The position numbers and the translations under genes are program-made. A model generated the notes under the pieces. That model searched no databases. It worked only from the letters and a program-made list of their open reading frames with translations, and was not told the DNA's origin. Source: Bacillota bacterium (lineage in GTDB: Bacteria; Bacillota; Dethiobacteria; Dethiobacterales; Dethiobacteraceae). Taken from it: 41,497 nt of DNA. Shown here piece by piece: positions 17,209 to 26,182 of the stretch (position 1 is the first letter of the stretch; each line of letters begins with the position of its first letter). The stretch is from assembly GCA_012523945.1 (NCBI GenBank), contig JAAYSO010000104.1:1-41497 (forward strand), given 5' to 3'.

Positions 17209-17406
17209 CTAAGGCCGAAATTCTGAAACCGGTGCCACACGGCGGTAATAATATTTACCATCCACTTCGCGCACTTCTGCTACCCTAATTAAATTGTCCT
17301 GATTAAAAGCCAAAACAGTTTCACCCGGGGGAGACAGGAACACTATTAACAGCACTGCTGCCAGCATTAAACTTAAGCTGACTTGAAAAATTGTTTTTTT
17401 GTGCAC
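17209..17406 (-). CDS. Small single-pass membrane or secreted protein, unknown
   Basis: Seen: 65 residues. A basic start (HKKTIFQ) leads into one hydrophobic helix VSLSLMLAAVLLIVFL (about residues 9-24). A short polar tail containing EVREVDGKYYYRRVAPVSEF follows. It could be a signal-anchored peptide. The start is GTG 17406, eight bases after GGAGG; the frame opens seven codons earlier at a TTG with no ribosome site. It sits 48 bp behind sigG and ends at a strong terminator, so forespore expression is possible. I do not recognise a family. Confidence 0.65.
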   Translation of the reverse strand: MHKKTIFQVSLSLMLAAVLLIVFLSPPGETVLAFNQDNLIRVAEVREVDGKYYYRRVAPVSEFRP

Positions 17407-17454
17407 CTTCTCCACCTCCTTATGCAAGATATTATCTGTTATTAGTTGCTGCTC

Positions 17455-18225
17455 CTACTGTACATGCTTGCGCAAATGTCCCAGGGCTGCTTTTTCCAAA
17501 CGTGAAACTTGTGCCTGGGAAATACCGATTTCATCAGCTACCTCCATTTGCGTTTTCCCGCGATAAAAGCGAAGAGTCAAAATTAATTTTTCCCTGTCAC
17601 TTAATTTTTGCAAAGCCTCCTTGATGGCCAGGACTTCCAGCCACTTTTCGTCTTCATTTTTATCATCGGATATCTGATCCATGACAAAAATAGGATCACC
17701 GCCGTCATGGTAAATAGGCTCAAATAAAGAAACAGGCTCTTGGATGGCGTCCAGGGCAAAAACAATTTCTTCTCTTTTCAAATCAAGTTCATTGGCAATC
17801 TCATTGATGTTGGGCTCTCGTCCATAACGATTGGCCAAACTGTCACGTGCCTGCAAAACTTTGTAAGCAATATCACGCAGTGACCGTGATACTCTGATAG
17901 GGTTGTTATCCCGCAAATAACGGCGAATCTCACCGATAATCATGGGGACGGCGTAGGTGGAAAACTTCACGTTTTGCCCCAGATCAAAATTATCTATCGC
18001 TTTGATCAGGCCGATACAACCAACCTGAAACAGATCATCTACATATTCACCGCGATTATTAAAGCGCTGAATCACACTTAAAACAAGCCTTAAATTCCCA
18101 TTAACAAGCTTTTCCCTCGCACTTTTGTCGCCTGCCTGCATCTGCTTAAAAAGGCGCCGCATTTCCTCATTTTTCAGGACGGGTAATTTGGAAGTATTAA
18201 CGCCACAGATTTCAACTTTATTCAT
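17455..18225 (-). CDS. sigG: RNA polymerase sporulation sigma factor G
   Basis: Late forespore-specific sigma-70 family factor. Seen: 256 residues, beginning MNKVEICGVNTSKLPVL, the typical sigma-G N terminus. Regions 2 (DDLFQVGCIGLIKAIDNFD, then FSTYAVPMIIGEIRRYLRD), 3 and 4 (GKTQMEVADEIGISQAQVSRLEKAALGHLRKH) are present. The frame extends to 18318, but ATG 18225 has GGGAGGGG nine bases upstream. It follows sigE by 125 bp, and the gap carries a sigma-F-like promoter, as in Bacillus. The conserved spoIIGA-sigE-sigG order supports the call over sigma-F. Confidence 0.96.
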   Translation of the reverse strand: MNKVEICGVNTSKLPVLKNEEMRRLFKQMQAGDKSAREKLVNGNLRLVLSVIQRFNNRGEYVDDLFQVGCIGLIKAIDNFDLGQNVKFSTYAVPMIIGEIRRYLRDNNPIRVSRSLRDIAYKVLQARDSLANRYGREPNINEIANELDLKREEIVFALDAIQEPVSLFEPIYHDGGDPIFVMDQISDDKNEDEKWLEVLAIKEALQKLSDREKLILTLRFYRGKTQMEVADEIGISQAQVSRLEKAALGHLRKHVQ

Positions 18226-18284
18226 CAAGCCAATCCCCTCCCGGTTGAAAATGACAAGGAAGAAATCCCCTGCCTTTATACTTG

Positions 18285-18313
18285 CAGTATTTCCTGAGAG
18301 GGTTATTTTATTC
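18285..18313 (-). promoter_or_regulatory. Putative sigma-F promoter of sigG
   Basis: Seen on the minus strand: GGAAATACTG (18285-18294) fits the sigma-F -10 consensus GGnnAnAHTR exactly. GAATA lies 14 bp upstream (18309-18313), one mismatch from the -35 GYATA. Known: sigG is transcribed by sigma-F in B. subtilis. Inference: same control here. Confidence 0.65.
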
Positions 18314-18349
18314 AACAAATGATTGGCTACCCTGACAAGCTCATTTAAT

Positions 18350-19081
18350 TTATTCCATTTTTTTGATTTCTTTTTGCAGCCGCTTAATAATTCTTTTTTC
18401 CAGACGAGAAATATATGATTGCGATATACCCAGCATTCCGGCTACTTCTTTCTGTGTTTTTTCTTCCTCTCCCAACAAACCAAACCGCAATTGCATAATC
18501 TTTTTTTCCCGACAACTTAATTTTTCCATAGCGGAATAAAGTAATTTGCGTTCCACCTCTGCTTCAATATTTTTTAAGACTAAATCATTTTCCGTTCCCA
18601 GCACATCGGAAAGCAAAAGTTCATTGCCGTCCCAGTCCACATTAAGCGGTTCATCAAAGGAAACTTCCGCTTTAACTTTATTATTCCGCCGTAAAAACAT
18701 TAATATTTCATTTTCTATGCACTTTGAAGCATATGTGGCCAGTTTAATATTTTTATGCGGATCAAAAGTATTAACTGCTTTTATTAATCCGATGGTGCCA
18801 ATGGAGACCAAGTCATCAATATGAATCCCCGTGTTTTCAAATTTCCGGGCAATATAAACCACAAGCCGCAGGTTCCGTTCAATCAAAACTGTCTTTACTG
18901 CACCATCACCTTTTTTTAGTTTTTCCAGTAAAAAAATTTCTTCTTCCTGTGTTAACGGAGGTGGAAGCGTTTCCGAACTGCCGACATAATAAATTTCCGG
19001 TAATACTTCGATGCCGACACGCTGCAGCAGCCGCAGATAAACTAACCTGAGACGAAGTCTCCAGTGTGTCAACAGTTTCAA
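18350..19081 (-). CDS. sigE: RNA polymerase sporulation sigma factor E (pro-sigma-E)
   Basis: First mother-cell sigma factor, made as an inactive precursor. Seen: 243 residues. A basic amphipathic pro-region ([20 protein letters not shown]) is followed by the conserved [20 protein letters not shown] around the processing point. Sigma region 2 ([38 protein letters not shown]) and region 4 ([27 protein letters not shown]) follow. The start is TTG 19081, nine bases after GGAGG and overlapping the spoIIGA stop as TTGA. SpoIIGA, which processes it, is encoded immediately upstream. Confidence 0.97.
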   Translation of the reverse strand: MKLLTHWRLRLRLVYLRLLQRVGIEVLPEIYYVGSSETLPPPLTQEEEIFLLEKLKKGDGAVKTVLIERNLRLVVYIARKFENTGIHIDDLVSIGTIGLIKAVNTFDPHKNIKLATYASKCIENEILMFLRRNNKVKAEVSFDEPLNVDWDGNELLLSDVLGTENDLVLKNIEAEVERKLLYSAMEKLSCREKKIMQLRFGLLGEEEKTQKEVAGMLGISQSYISRLEKRIIKRLQKEIKKME

Positions 19082-19974
19082 TAGCCCACACCTCCTGTTT
19101 TTTCCAAAATATACGGGTGTAGTAATACTTCCGCCTCATCGTCCAACGACAACGGCTTTCTTGTCAGCGCAAACTGCAAATCTTGTCTCTCCTCTCTGTA
19201 GTTGCTTGTTCCCAGAATTACTTTTTCCGGCCGATAAGTCAATAAAACACCGGCATTTTCCAAAGCACGAAAAGGTGCCACGCCAAATTTAGCCGCTTCT
19301 TCGCCGGAAAGTTCACCAAGTGCCATTACCGGATCCTGGCCTGTTTTATAGGCTGTCCGTAAAACAGGCGGCAAAAGCCGGCTCACGGCGTGGAAACTGG
19401 CCACACATAAAGGTTTGCCTGTAAACGGATCATGAAGACGATTACCCGTATCCACCAGTGCATTTACAGTTACCTTCTGCCCTTCATCAAAAATCTCAAG
19501 ATAAAAACGAAATTTTCGGCTGTTTCGCTGCCATTCGCCAAAACGCCAAACCACAAGTAGCAAGAAAAAAGTTATCAGTGCTCCATAAAACAACACTCCC
19601 GGCCGGGCAGGCCGGAGATAAAAAACACCGCCTTCTCTGAGAACCTGCGCACCGGTAAAAAAATAAAGCGCAAAAACAGTCCCCCCAACAATAAATGAAG
19701 CCAGAAAAAAACCACCGCACAGCCGCAGTGTTTCCACAAAACGCCTGGGTCTAAAAGTAAACCAAACAATAATAACGGAAACCAGCAGCTTGCCCGCCCA
19801 GGAAAAAAATACGGCAGAAGCCGGCAAATAAATTGCCAGGCTATACAGTGCAGCCAAGAACCCACCGGCCAGTATCCGTTTTTTGGCCACATTTCTGCCC
19901 AGCAGGCGAGCGGTAAGATACAGGAGAAATACATTCATCATAAAGTTGAGGGCAAGGAGGTCCTCCACATACAT
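19078..19974 (-). CDS. spoIIGA: Sigma-E processing peptidase SpoIIGA
   Basis: Membrane aspartic protease that cleaves the pro-sequence of sigma-E after a signal from the forespore. Seen: about 298 residues. Five hydrophobic segments lie in the first 145 residues, then a cytoplasmic protease domain with [14 protein letters not shown] (catalytic Asp near residue 175) and later [15 protein letters not shown] 19974 is eight bases after GGGG; the frame opens three codons earlier at a GTG lying too close to the ribosome site. Overlaps sigE by 4 bp. Preceded by a Spo0A-type promoter region. Confidence 0.96.
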   Translation of the reverse strand: MYVEDLLALNFMMNVFLLYLTARLLGRNVAKKRILAGGFLAALYSLAIYLPASAVFFSWAGKLLVSVIIVWFTFRPRRFVETLRLCGGFFLASFIVGGTVFALYFFTGAQVLREGGVFYLRPARPGVLFYGALITFFLLLVVWRFGEWQRNSRKFRFYLEIFDEGQKVTVNALVDTGNRLHDPFTGKPLCVASFHAVSRLLPPVLRTAYKTGQDPVMALGELSGEEAAKFGVAPFRALENAGVLLTYRPEKVILGTSNYREERQDLQFALTRKPLSLDDEAEVLLHPYILEKTGGVGY

Positions 19975-20048
19975 TAAAAACACCCCGCCCCGAAAATGGG
20001 TGCATAAAACCGTTAGATTATATGCCCGCCATTTTATACCTATGCAAA

Positions 20049-20095
20049 ATTATAACTCATCTTGCCTACAAATTTTGTCAGAGTCTGGTGTCGAA
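20049..20095 (-). promoter_or_regulatory. Putative Spo0A-activated spoIIGA promoter
   Basis: Seen on the minus strand: -10 TATAAT (20049-20054) and CTGACA (20076-20081, one mismatch from TTGACA) with an unusually long 21-bp spacer. On the plus strand a perfect 0A box TGTCGAA (20089-20095) and a near match TGTCAGA (20076-20082) overlap and flank the -35. Known: the B. subtilis spoIIG promoter has a 22-bp spacer and Spo0A boxes at this place. Inference: Spo0A~P activation is conserved. Confidence 0.72.
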
Positions 20096-20167
20096 AGCAA
20101 TTAAATACCCTTATTTTCATTTACCAGAAACGATGCGGTAAACAAAAAGAGAAGTTTTAGAGCAAAA

Positions 20168-20199
20168 AAAACAGGTTCGATAGCTATCGAACCTGTTTT
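20168..20199 (-). terminator. Terminator of ftsZ
   Basis: Seen: a perfect 32-bp palindrome (16-bp arms meeting at 20183/20184) with a T run on the minus-strand side, 17 nt after the ftsZ stop. It separates the dcw transcript from spoIIGA. Confidence 0.9.
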
Positions 20200-20215
20200 C
20201 TGTCTTAACTATTTT

Positions 20216-21265
20216 TTACCGTTTACGCCGCAAAAATGCGGGAATGTCTATATCGCCACTGCTAAAATTCTTATGAGAAATCTCATTGAGCATTTGTATC
20301 CGTTCAGTGGCATCATGCTCAAAGCCGGTAGCAATTACTGTTACCCGGACTTCATCCTGTAAAGAATCATCAATTACTGCCCCAAAAATAATATGGGCTT
20401 CGGGGTCGGCCGCTTCTGCCACAATCTCGGCCGCTTCATTCACTTCAAATAAACCTAAACTAGAACCGCCGGTAATATTTAAAAGCACGCCACGGGCACC
20501 GTCAATGGATGTTTCCAGAAGAGGGCTTTCAATAGCCATTTTCGCAGCTTCCACAGTACGGTTATCACCGGAAGCCACACCGATACCCATTAAAGCGGCA
20601 CCTGTTTCCTGCATGATAGTTTTCACGTCTGCAAAATCAAGATTAATGAGACCGGGAACGGCAATCAGGTCCGAAATACCCTGTACCCCCTGGCGCAACA
20701 CATCATCAGCTATCCTAAAAGCCTCTAAAATGGGAGTTCTTTTCTCCACCACCTGCAACAATCTGTCATTAGGAATAACAATGATGGTATCAACTTTTTC
20801 TTTTAATTTTGCAATTCCTTGTTCCGCCGCTTTGCGCCGGCGCGGCCCCTCAAAGGTGAAAGGTTTCGTCACTACACCGACTGTTAAAGCGCCCATTTCT
20901 TTGGCAATTTCAGCAATAATGGGAGCCGCACCTGTGCCTGTCCCGCCCCCCATTCCGGCCGTGACAAAAATCATGTCTGCTCCTTTAAGACTTTCCTTAA
21001 TTTCCTCACGGCTTTCTTCTGCTGCCTGCATGCCGATTTCCGGATTGGCTCCGGCACCCAAACCTTTTGTCAGTTTTTCTCCGATTTGCAGTTTGTGTTC
21101 AGCGCTGGACATATAGAGCGCTTGCGCGTCGGTATTGACGGCAATAAACTCAACACCACGCAGTCCGGCCTCGATCATGCGGTTTACGGCATTACAGCCC
21201 CCGCCGCCGACGCCAATAACTTTTATTTGTGCAAACTGTTCCATCTCAAAATCAAATTCTATCAA
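20216..21265 (-). CDS. ftsZ: Cell division GTPase FtsZ
   Basis: Tubulin homologue forming the Z ring. Seen: 349 residues. The N-terminal nucleotide site is [13 protein letters not shown], the tubulin signature is [10 protein letters not shown], and the synergy loop contains [11 protein letters not shown]. The C-terminal interaction peptide [12 protein letters not shown] is intact, which FtsA and SepF bind. The linker is short. The start is TTG 21265 with GGAGG six bases upstream; the nearest ATG (codon 8) lacks a ribosome site. Last gene of the dcw cluster, closed by a strong terminator. Confidence 0.98.
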   Translation of the reverse strand: MIEFDFEMEQFAQIKVIGVGGGGCNAVNRMIEAGLRGVEFIAVNTDAQALYMSSAEHKLQIGEKLTKGLGAGANPEIGMQAAEESREEIKESLKGADMIFVTAGMGGGTGTGAAPIIAEIAKEMGALTVGVVTKPFTFEGPRRRKAAEQGIAKLKEKVDTIIVIPNDRLLQVVEKRTPILEAFRIADDVLRQGVQGISDLIAVPGLINLDFADVKTIMQETGAALMGIGVASGDNRTVEAAKMAIESPLLETSIDGARGVLLNITGGSSLGLFEVNEAAEIVAEAADPEAHIIFGAVIDDSLQDEVRVTVIATGFEHDATERIQMLNEISHKNFSSGDIDIPAFLRRKR

Positions 21266-21294
21266 AATAGCCCTCCCCTTCCCATCTGCGCGGA

Positions 21295-22515
21295 TTAATC
21301 AAACATCTCCAGGAACCAATTTCTAACTTTTTCAAAAAAACCAGGCAATCCGGCCCGTCCACCCCTATATTCACTCAAAAGATGCATCTGCGTATGCTGT
21401 ACATAACGGATAATGCCCACAGCCGTAGAGTATATAGGGCTTTTTACTCCCATATAACTTGGCTGGGCAACCCGTGCCGAAGTCTGAAAAATCTGCTCCG
21501 CCAGCTCCACAAGTCCCGGTGTTAATGATACACCGCCTGTCAGGACAATTCCTGCCGGCAGCGGATCAGGATATCCCAGTTCAACTAATTCTTCGTACGC
21601 CATATGTAAAATTTCCATTAAACGTGATTCAATAATCATAGCCAATTCCTGTAGCGGTATTTCGCGCGTAGTTTTACCGGCAATATGCGGCAACTCCATA
21701 GTTGCTCCTTCCGGCACCAAATGTTGCATGGATACGCCGTGGTCCAGTTTAATTTTTTCCGCATTATGTAAGGTGGTCTGTAACCCCACGGCAATATCAT
21801 TTGTAATATGATCCCCGCCTACAGGCAAGGTGGCAATGCTTTTTAAATAACCATTTTGGAATACGGAAATTTCCGTAACGCCGCCTCCTATATCGATCAA
21901 TACCGTCCCCAATTCTTTTTCGTCCCGGGTCAAGGCAACTTCAGCATTAGCCAGCGCACTTAAAACAACACCTTCAATTTCCAAGCCGGCCCTTTCTACG
22001 CAACGATATAAATTGCGCAAAGAGGAAACCATACCGGTTATAATCATGGCATCAACTTCTAAACGCACCCCTACCATACCTACAGGGTCGTGTATTCCGT
22101 CATAGCCATCTAAAATAAATTCACGGGGGATGACATCTATTATTTCACGATCCGGAGGCAGTGCGATCACTTTTGCGGCCTGTAATACGCGTTCCACATC
22201 TTCTTCAGATATTTCCCTGTCTTCCCCGGTGACTGCGACCACACCGCGATTATTCACCAAACCAATTTGGGAGCCCACAATGCTTAAAAAAGCAGTAGGA
22301 ATACTTGTTCCTACCATTCTTTCCGCCTCTTCCACCGCGTCTATAATCGCTTCCACCGTTTTATCTAAATCGACAATAACCCCTTTTTTCAGACCGTTTG
22401 AGGGGCTTGTCCCAACGCCGATAATGTTTGTCGTACCGTCCAGATTCATTTCGCCGACTATGGCCCGAACAGAGGACGTACCAATATCCAGACCGCAAAT
22501 TAAGTTTCGTTTCAA
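21295..22515 (-). CDS. ftsA: Cell division protein FtsA
   Basis: Actin-like ATPase that tethers FtsZ to the membrane. Seen: 406 residues. Phosphate-1 motif [15 protein letters not shown] is at the N terminus and the second phosphate motif is [15 protein letters not shown]. Adenosine-motif region [14 protein letters not shown] is present, and the amphipathic membrane-binding C-terminal helix is [14 protein letters not shown]. The start is TTG 22515 behind a GGGGGG stretch; no ATG is nearby. It lies 29 bp upstream of ftsZ in the conventional order. Confidence 0.97.
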   Translation of the reverse strand: MKRNLICGLDIGTSSVRAIVGEMNLDGTTNIIGVGTSPSNGLKKGVIVDLDKTVEAIIDAVEEAERMVGTSIPTAFLSIVGSQIGLVNNRGVVAVTGEDREISEEDVERVLQAAKVIALPPDREIIDVIPREFILDGYDGIHDPVGMVGVRLEVDAMIITGMVSSLRNLYRCVERAGLEIEGVVLSALANAEVALTRDEKELGTVLIDIGGGVTEISVFQNGYLKSIATLPVGGDHITNDIAVGLQTTLHNAEKIKLDHGVSMQHLVPEGATMELPHIAGKTTREIPLQELAMIIESRLMEILHMAYEELVELGYPDPLPAGIVLTGGVSLTPGLVELAEQIFQTSARVAQPSYMGVKSPIYSTAVGIIRYVQHTQMHLLSEYRGGRAGLPGFFEKVRNWFLEMFD

Positions 22516-22598
22516 AAAAACACCCCCCTCGCCATTAAAACTACTACTGTTTTATTCAACAAGAGTTAGGTTTTCCCTTTTTTTAGACTATTGTTTTT

Positions 22599-23372
22599 CT
22601 AATTTTCCGTAATATGAAAAGCAGGAGCCGTTGCGACCCGCAGGTCCAAATATCCCTCTTTTTGCCGTATGTCAAGCTGTCCCATGATCTGTGCTAAAAT
22701 TCGTGTTTTTTTGGCAAAATCCTTCTCCCCAAACCAAACGGTTAGTCCATCAAGGGTAATCAGGATAATATTGTTTTCATTAGCCACATTTATTTCCGAA
22801 ACCATTAGTTTTTCCTCTTCCAGTCCGCTACAGATTTCCTTGACTTTATCAAGTAACTGCGTATGTAAAATATATTCCCCCACGGCAACAGTTACCGGAG
22901 CCAGCCCGGTAAGTAAAGGCAAGGCGGGATCTAACGCCTGAGGGGCGGAGCCTAGGATTTGCCCGTTAGTACCTACTTCCAAAAAATACTCCTGGAAAGG
23001 TATCAGTGCTAAAACTTCCCTCTCCGCCAGCTCCACCTGTAAAATTTGCGGCCACCGGCGCTCAATTTTGACGCTTTCCACCCGGGGAATTAAAAGTAGC
23101 CTTTCCTCTAAAAGCGACATATTCATTTGCAAGACATTATCACCCAAGTGCACCTGCAAAGAATCTATAATCTCTTCTTCGCTTAAGCGCTCATTACCTA
23201 TAATCTCAATTTGCTTAAGACTAAAAAAATCGGAACGGATAAAAACCAAACCTGCCCATAAAAGCACAAAAAGCAAAAAAACGAAAAGCAGAATTTTTCT
23301 CAATTTTTTACCAAGAGAAGCCTTACGATTATTACTTGTCCAATTAGTTTGTCTCTGTGAGAACTTGCTCAT
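22599..23372 (-). CDS. ftsQ: Cell division protein FtsQ/DivIB
   Basis: Bitopic divisome protein that works with FtsL. Seen: 257 residues. A cytoplasmic basic N terminus is followed by one transmembrane helix (ILLFVFLLFVLLWAGLVFI, about residues 27-45). A POTRA domain (FFSLKQIEIIGNERLSEEEIIDSLQ) and a beta domain with PRVESVKIERRWPQILQVELAEREVLA come next. The frame reaches 23447, but ATG 23372 has GGAGG seven bases upstream. It lies between murA and ftsA; the short C-terminal tail resembles the Gram-positive DivIB type. Confidence 0.94.
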   Translation of the reverse strand: MSKFSQRQTNWTSNNRKASLGKKLRKILLFVFLLFVLLWAGLVFIRSDFFSLKQIEIIGNERLSEEEIIDSLQVHLGDNVLQMNMSLLEERLLLIPRVESVKIERRWPQILQVELAEREVLALIPFQEYFLEVGTNGQILGSAPQALDPALPLLTGLAPVTVAVGEYILHTQLLDKVKEICSGLEEEKLMVSEINVANENNIILITLDGLTVWFGEKDFAKKTRILAQIMGQLDIRQKEGYLDLRVATAPAFHITEN

Positions 23373-23418
23373 ATAAAGTCCTCCGGTCGACACCAGGGTG
23401 CAGCGACTGTTTTCGCCG

Positions 23419-24687
23419 CTACACCCTGATGCGCTTAATCTCAGCACCTAGTTTATTTAAGTCACCCTCTAAATTCTCATACCCTCTGGCAATATGCTCT
23501 AAACCTTCCACAATTGTTTCCCCTTCAGCCGCCAAACCGGCAATGACAAGGGCTGCACCGGCCCGTAAATCAGGAGCCGTCACCGTGGCGCCTGTAAGTT
23601 TTTCAACACCATGCACAACGGCCGTCCTGTTATCAGAAGCCACCACAATTTGTGCACCCATGCGATTTAATTCTCCCACATGTTTAAAGCGAGAGTCAAA
23701 GACATTTTCTACCACCATACTGGTTCCGTCCGCCAGGGTCAGGGCAGCCATAATTGGTGCCTGCAAATCTGTGGGGTAACCCGGGTAAGGCAGCGTCCGC
23801 ACAAATTCAACGGCACGCAGGCGCTTTGGCGCCTTAATAAGTACCCGCTCACTTTCTTCGCGTATCTGTACCCCCGTTTCACGCAGTTTGGACGTAACCG
23901 CCTCCAGATGTCCCGGAATAACATTTTCCAAAATAATTTCCCCACCGGTGGCGGCAGCGGCAATCATTAATGTGCCGGCCACAATGCGATCAGGAATAAC
24001 ACTGTACTCCACACCATGCAATTGGTTCACGCCGATAATTCTAATCTGATCCGTCCCGGCACCACGAATTTTAGCTCCCATTTTATTTAACAGATTTTGC
24101 AAATCAACTATTTCCGGCTCTTTAGCGGCATTACTAATGACAGTGACGCCGCGAGCATAAACTGCAGCCATCATAATATTTTCCGTTGCCCCCACACTGG
24201 GATAATCCAGATGGATATCGGCACCGGTCAGGCGTGAACAGGAAGCATAAATATAACCGTGTTGTTCACGTATTTGTGCTCCCAGCTTTTTCAAACCTTT
24301 TAAATGCAGCTCAATAGGTCTTTGACCAATGGCACAGCCGCCCGGATGGGAAATACAAACTTGACCGAAACGGGCTAAAAGGGCACCCATCAAAAAAATC
24401 GTCGACCGCATTTCCCGCATTAAGTGCTCTTCTACAGCATACCCGGTAAGATTACGGGGCGACACAGCCATATTAGTTCCGCTCCAGGTAATTTCTGCCC
24501 CAAGACTGCGGAGTATTTCCACCATTTTTGCCACGTCACTGATGCGCGGGACATTGGTGAGAATAATCTCATCATTGCTTTTATTAAGTAAAATAGCTGC
24601 CAGGATGGGCAAAATGGCATTTTTTGCCCCACCAATGCGGACAACACCTTCCAGCCGTTTTCCTCCACAAATTAATAGTTTTTCCAT
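23419..24687 (-). CDS. murA: UDP-N-acetylglucosamine 1-carboxyvinyltransferase
   Basis: Adds enolpyruvate from PEP to UDP-GlcNAc, the first committed step of peptidoglycan synthesis and the fosfomycin target. Seen: 422 residues. It has the N-terminal GGAKNAILPILAA, and the active-site loop HPGGCAIGQRPIELH carries the reactive Cys (about residue 117), so fosfomycin sensitivity is expected. PYPGYPTDLQAP is present near residue 303. ATG 24687 follows GGGGAAGG. It lies directly before ftsQ, in the place where many Firmicutes have murB. Other MurA/MurZ copies may exist elsewhere. Confidence 0.96.
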   Translation of the reverse strand: MEKLLICGGKRLEGVVRIGGAKNAILPILAAILLNKSNDEIILTNVPRISDVAKMVEILRSLGAEITWSGTNMAVSPRNLTGYAVEEHLMREMRSTIFLMGALLARFGQVCISHPGGCAIGQRPIELHLKGLKKLGAQIREQHGYIYASCSRLTGADIHLDYPSVGATENIMMAAVYARGVTVISNAAKEPEIVDLQNLLNKMGAKIRGAGTDQIRIIGVNQLHGVEYSVIPDRIVAGTLMIAAAATGGEIILENVIPGHLEAVTSKLRETGVQIREESERVLIKAPKRLRAVEFVRTLPYPGYPTDLQAPIMAALTLADGTSMVVENVFDSRFKHVGELNRMGAQIVVASDNRTAVVHGVEKLTGATVTAPDLRAGAALVIAGLAAEGETIVEGLEHIARGYENLEGDLNKLGAEIKRIRV

Positions 24688-25067
24688 GCTTCCACCTTCC
24701 CCGTTAATACCGAGCAGGCAACCTTAACGGTATTAATACCAAAGTCAGCCGCTCTTCCCGCCCAGAATTTTTGCAACCGGTTCCCTGTATACTTGCTTGC
24801 GGGCAGGTTTGATGTAGTCGGCTTCAGGCAGACAGGGGTGGCGGTTTCTTTAGGATATGTCTTCGTTGCTGTAGTCCAGCCCGGTCTCCTCCAAGCAAAA
24901 CGGGACGGCAGGCACGAAAAGTCCTGCCCATCCTCATACGGTATGGTTATGTAGTTTCCACCTAAATCCCCTAAACTCTGCCTTGCCATACTTCATAGTA
25001 TGCAAAACGGAGCAGAGTGTGTTTATTCTAGAGAAGGGAAAACAGGATTAATCTGACCAAACCGTTA
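24688..25067 (-). other. Non-coding gap between murG and murA
   Basis: No supported gene in 380 bp. Seen: a hairpin just before the murA ribosome site (TTAATACCG 24704-24712 / complement 24728-24736, 15-nt loop), which overlaps the competing palindrome GGTATTAATACC at 24729-24740. A CATACT/AGTATG hairpin lies about 25 bp from the murG end. One minus-strand frame gives protein-like text (DYSNEDI, then after a stop EADYIKPARKQVYREPVAKIL), which may be a gene relict. An unbroken frame at 24672-24989 has no ribosome site and runs into murA. Confidence 0.45.
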
Positions 25068-26171
25068 CTAACGGACTAATTCACAGATAACACCCGTCAT
25101 TTTTGCCGCAGCATCAGGGATGCCTAAAGCCTTGCTTGCCTCTGCCATTTTGTGCAGCTGCCTTTGATTTGTTAATAATTCAACAAGACGGGTGGCTAAA
25201 CCTGCAACAGAAAGGTTCTGCTCACGTATTAAAAGCGCCGCTCCTTTTTCCGCCAGGATCTGTGCATTATATTCCTGATGATTATTGGTCACATTGGGGG
25301 AAGGAATTAAAACAGCCGGAACGCCTAAAGCCGTAATCTCCGCCAGGGTGGTAGCACCGGCCCGGCTCACTACCAAATCGGTTCGCGCCAGCAAACGCGG
25401 CAGTTGCCGGTGATAGGGCAGAATATGCAGCCGACCGGCAAAACGCTTGCTTTGCGACTCTGTTTGTTTTTTTATTCTCTCATAATATTGGGGACCTGTA
25501 ATATACACAATCTGTACATCACACGCCGTTAAGATCAACTCCAGACTACCGCTGAAAGCTTCGTTTACTTTAGCTGCTCCGTGACTGCCGCCCACACATA
25601 AAAGCACCGGTCGGTCACGATCCAGGTGCGGCTCCAATGCAGCAGAAAAATCGGCAGCCGCCAGCACTGCTTCTGTGGCCCGCGGATTTCCCGTTAATAT
25701 AGTTTTTTCCGGGCGAGGAAAGTATTTTTCACTGCCTTCTAAACTCAGGCAAACCCGGTTAGCCAGACGGGACAGCCAAATATTAGTCAGTCCGGGGATG
25801 GCATTTTGCTCATGAATAACTGTGGGGATACGGGAAAGTTTGGCCGCCAAAACTACCGGTCCTGCCACATACCCGCCTGTCCCCACCACTACATCAGGCC
25901 GGAAAGTATTTAAAATTTTTCGCGCTTGTACCACTCCTTTGGCAGCCAGATAAGCAGTTTGAGCCAGCCGCAGGGAAAGACGTCTCTCCAAGCCAATGAC
26001 CGGAATCACTTCCAGGGTAAAACCAGCAGCCGGAACAATTTGTTTTTCCATCCCGCGTTCTGTACCTATAAATAAGATTTCCGCCTTTTTTTGCTCACGG
26101 AGGTAGCGGGCCAATGCCAAAGCAGGATAGACATGCCCTCCTGTGCCGCCCCCGGCAAATAATACTCGCAT
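25068..26171 (-). CDS. murG: Lipid II synthase MurG
   Basis: Peripheral membrane glycosyltransferase that adds GlcNAc to lipid I. Seen: 367 residues in two Rossmann domains. GGGTGGHVYPALALA is at residues 6-20, and VVGTGGYVAGPVVLAA and HEQNAIPGLTN lie in the N domain. The C domain has LLCVGGSHGAAKVNEAF and the donor site VSRAGATTLAEITALGVPAVLIPSP with HQEYNA. ATG 26171 follows GGGGG. It lies 11 bp downstream of the spoVE/ftsW gene. Confidence 0.97.
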   Translation of the reverse strand: MRVLFAGGGTGGHVYPALALARYLREQKKAEILFIGTERGMEKQIVPAAGFTLEVIPVIGLERRLSLRLAQTAYLAAKGVVQARKILNTFRPDVVVGTGGYVAGPVVLAAKLSRIPTVIHEQNAIPGLTNIWLSRLANRVCLSLEGSEKYFPRPEKTILTGNPRATEAVLAAADFSAALEPHLDRDRPVLLCVGGSHGAAKVNEAFSGSLELILTACDVQIVYITGPQYYERIKKQTESQSKRFAGRLHILPYHRQLPRLLARTDLVVSRAGATTLAEITALGVPAVLIPSPNVTNNHQEYNAQILAEKGAALLIREQNLSVAGLATRLVELLTNQRQLHKMAEASKALGIPDAAAKMTGVICELVR

Positions 26172-26182
26172 CTGCCAACCCC

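Noticed and set aside
20286-21116. 276-codon open frame on the plus strand
   Set aside because: Lies antisense inside ftsZ, with no ribosome site and low-complexity Ser/Ala-rich product; a shadow of the real gene.
24672-24989. 105-codon minus-strand frame in the murG-murA gap
   Set aside because: No ribosome site, composition unlike neighbours, and it runs into the murA start in another frame.
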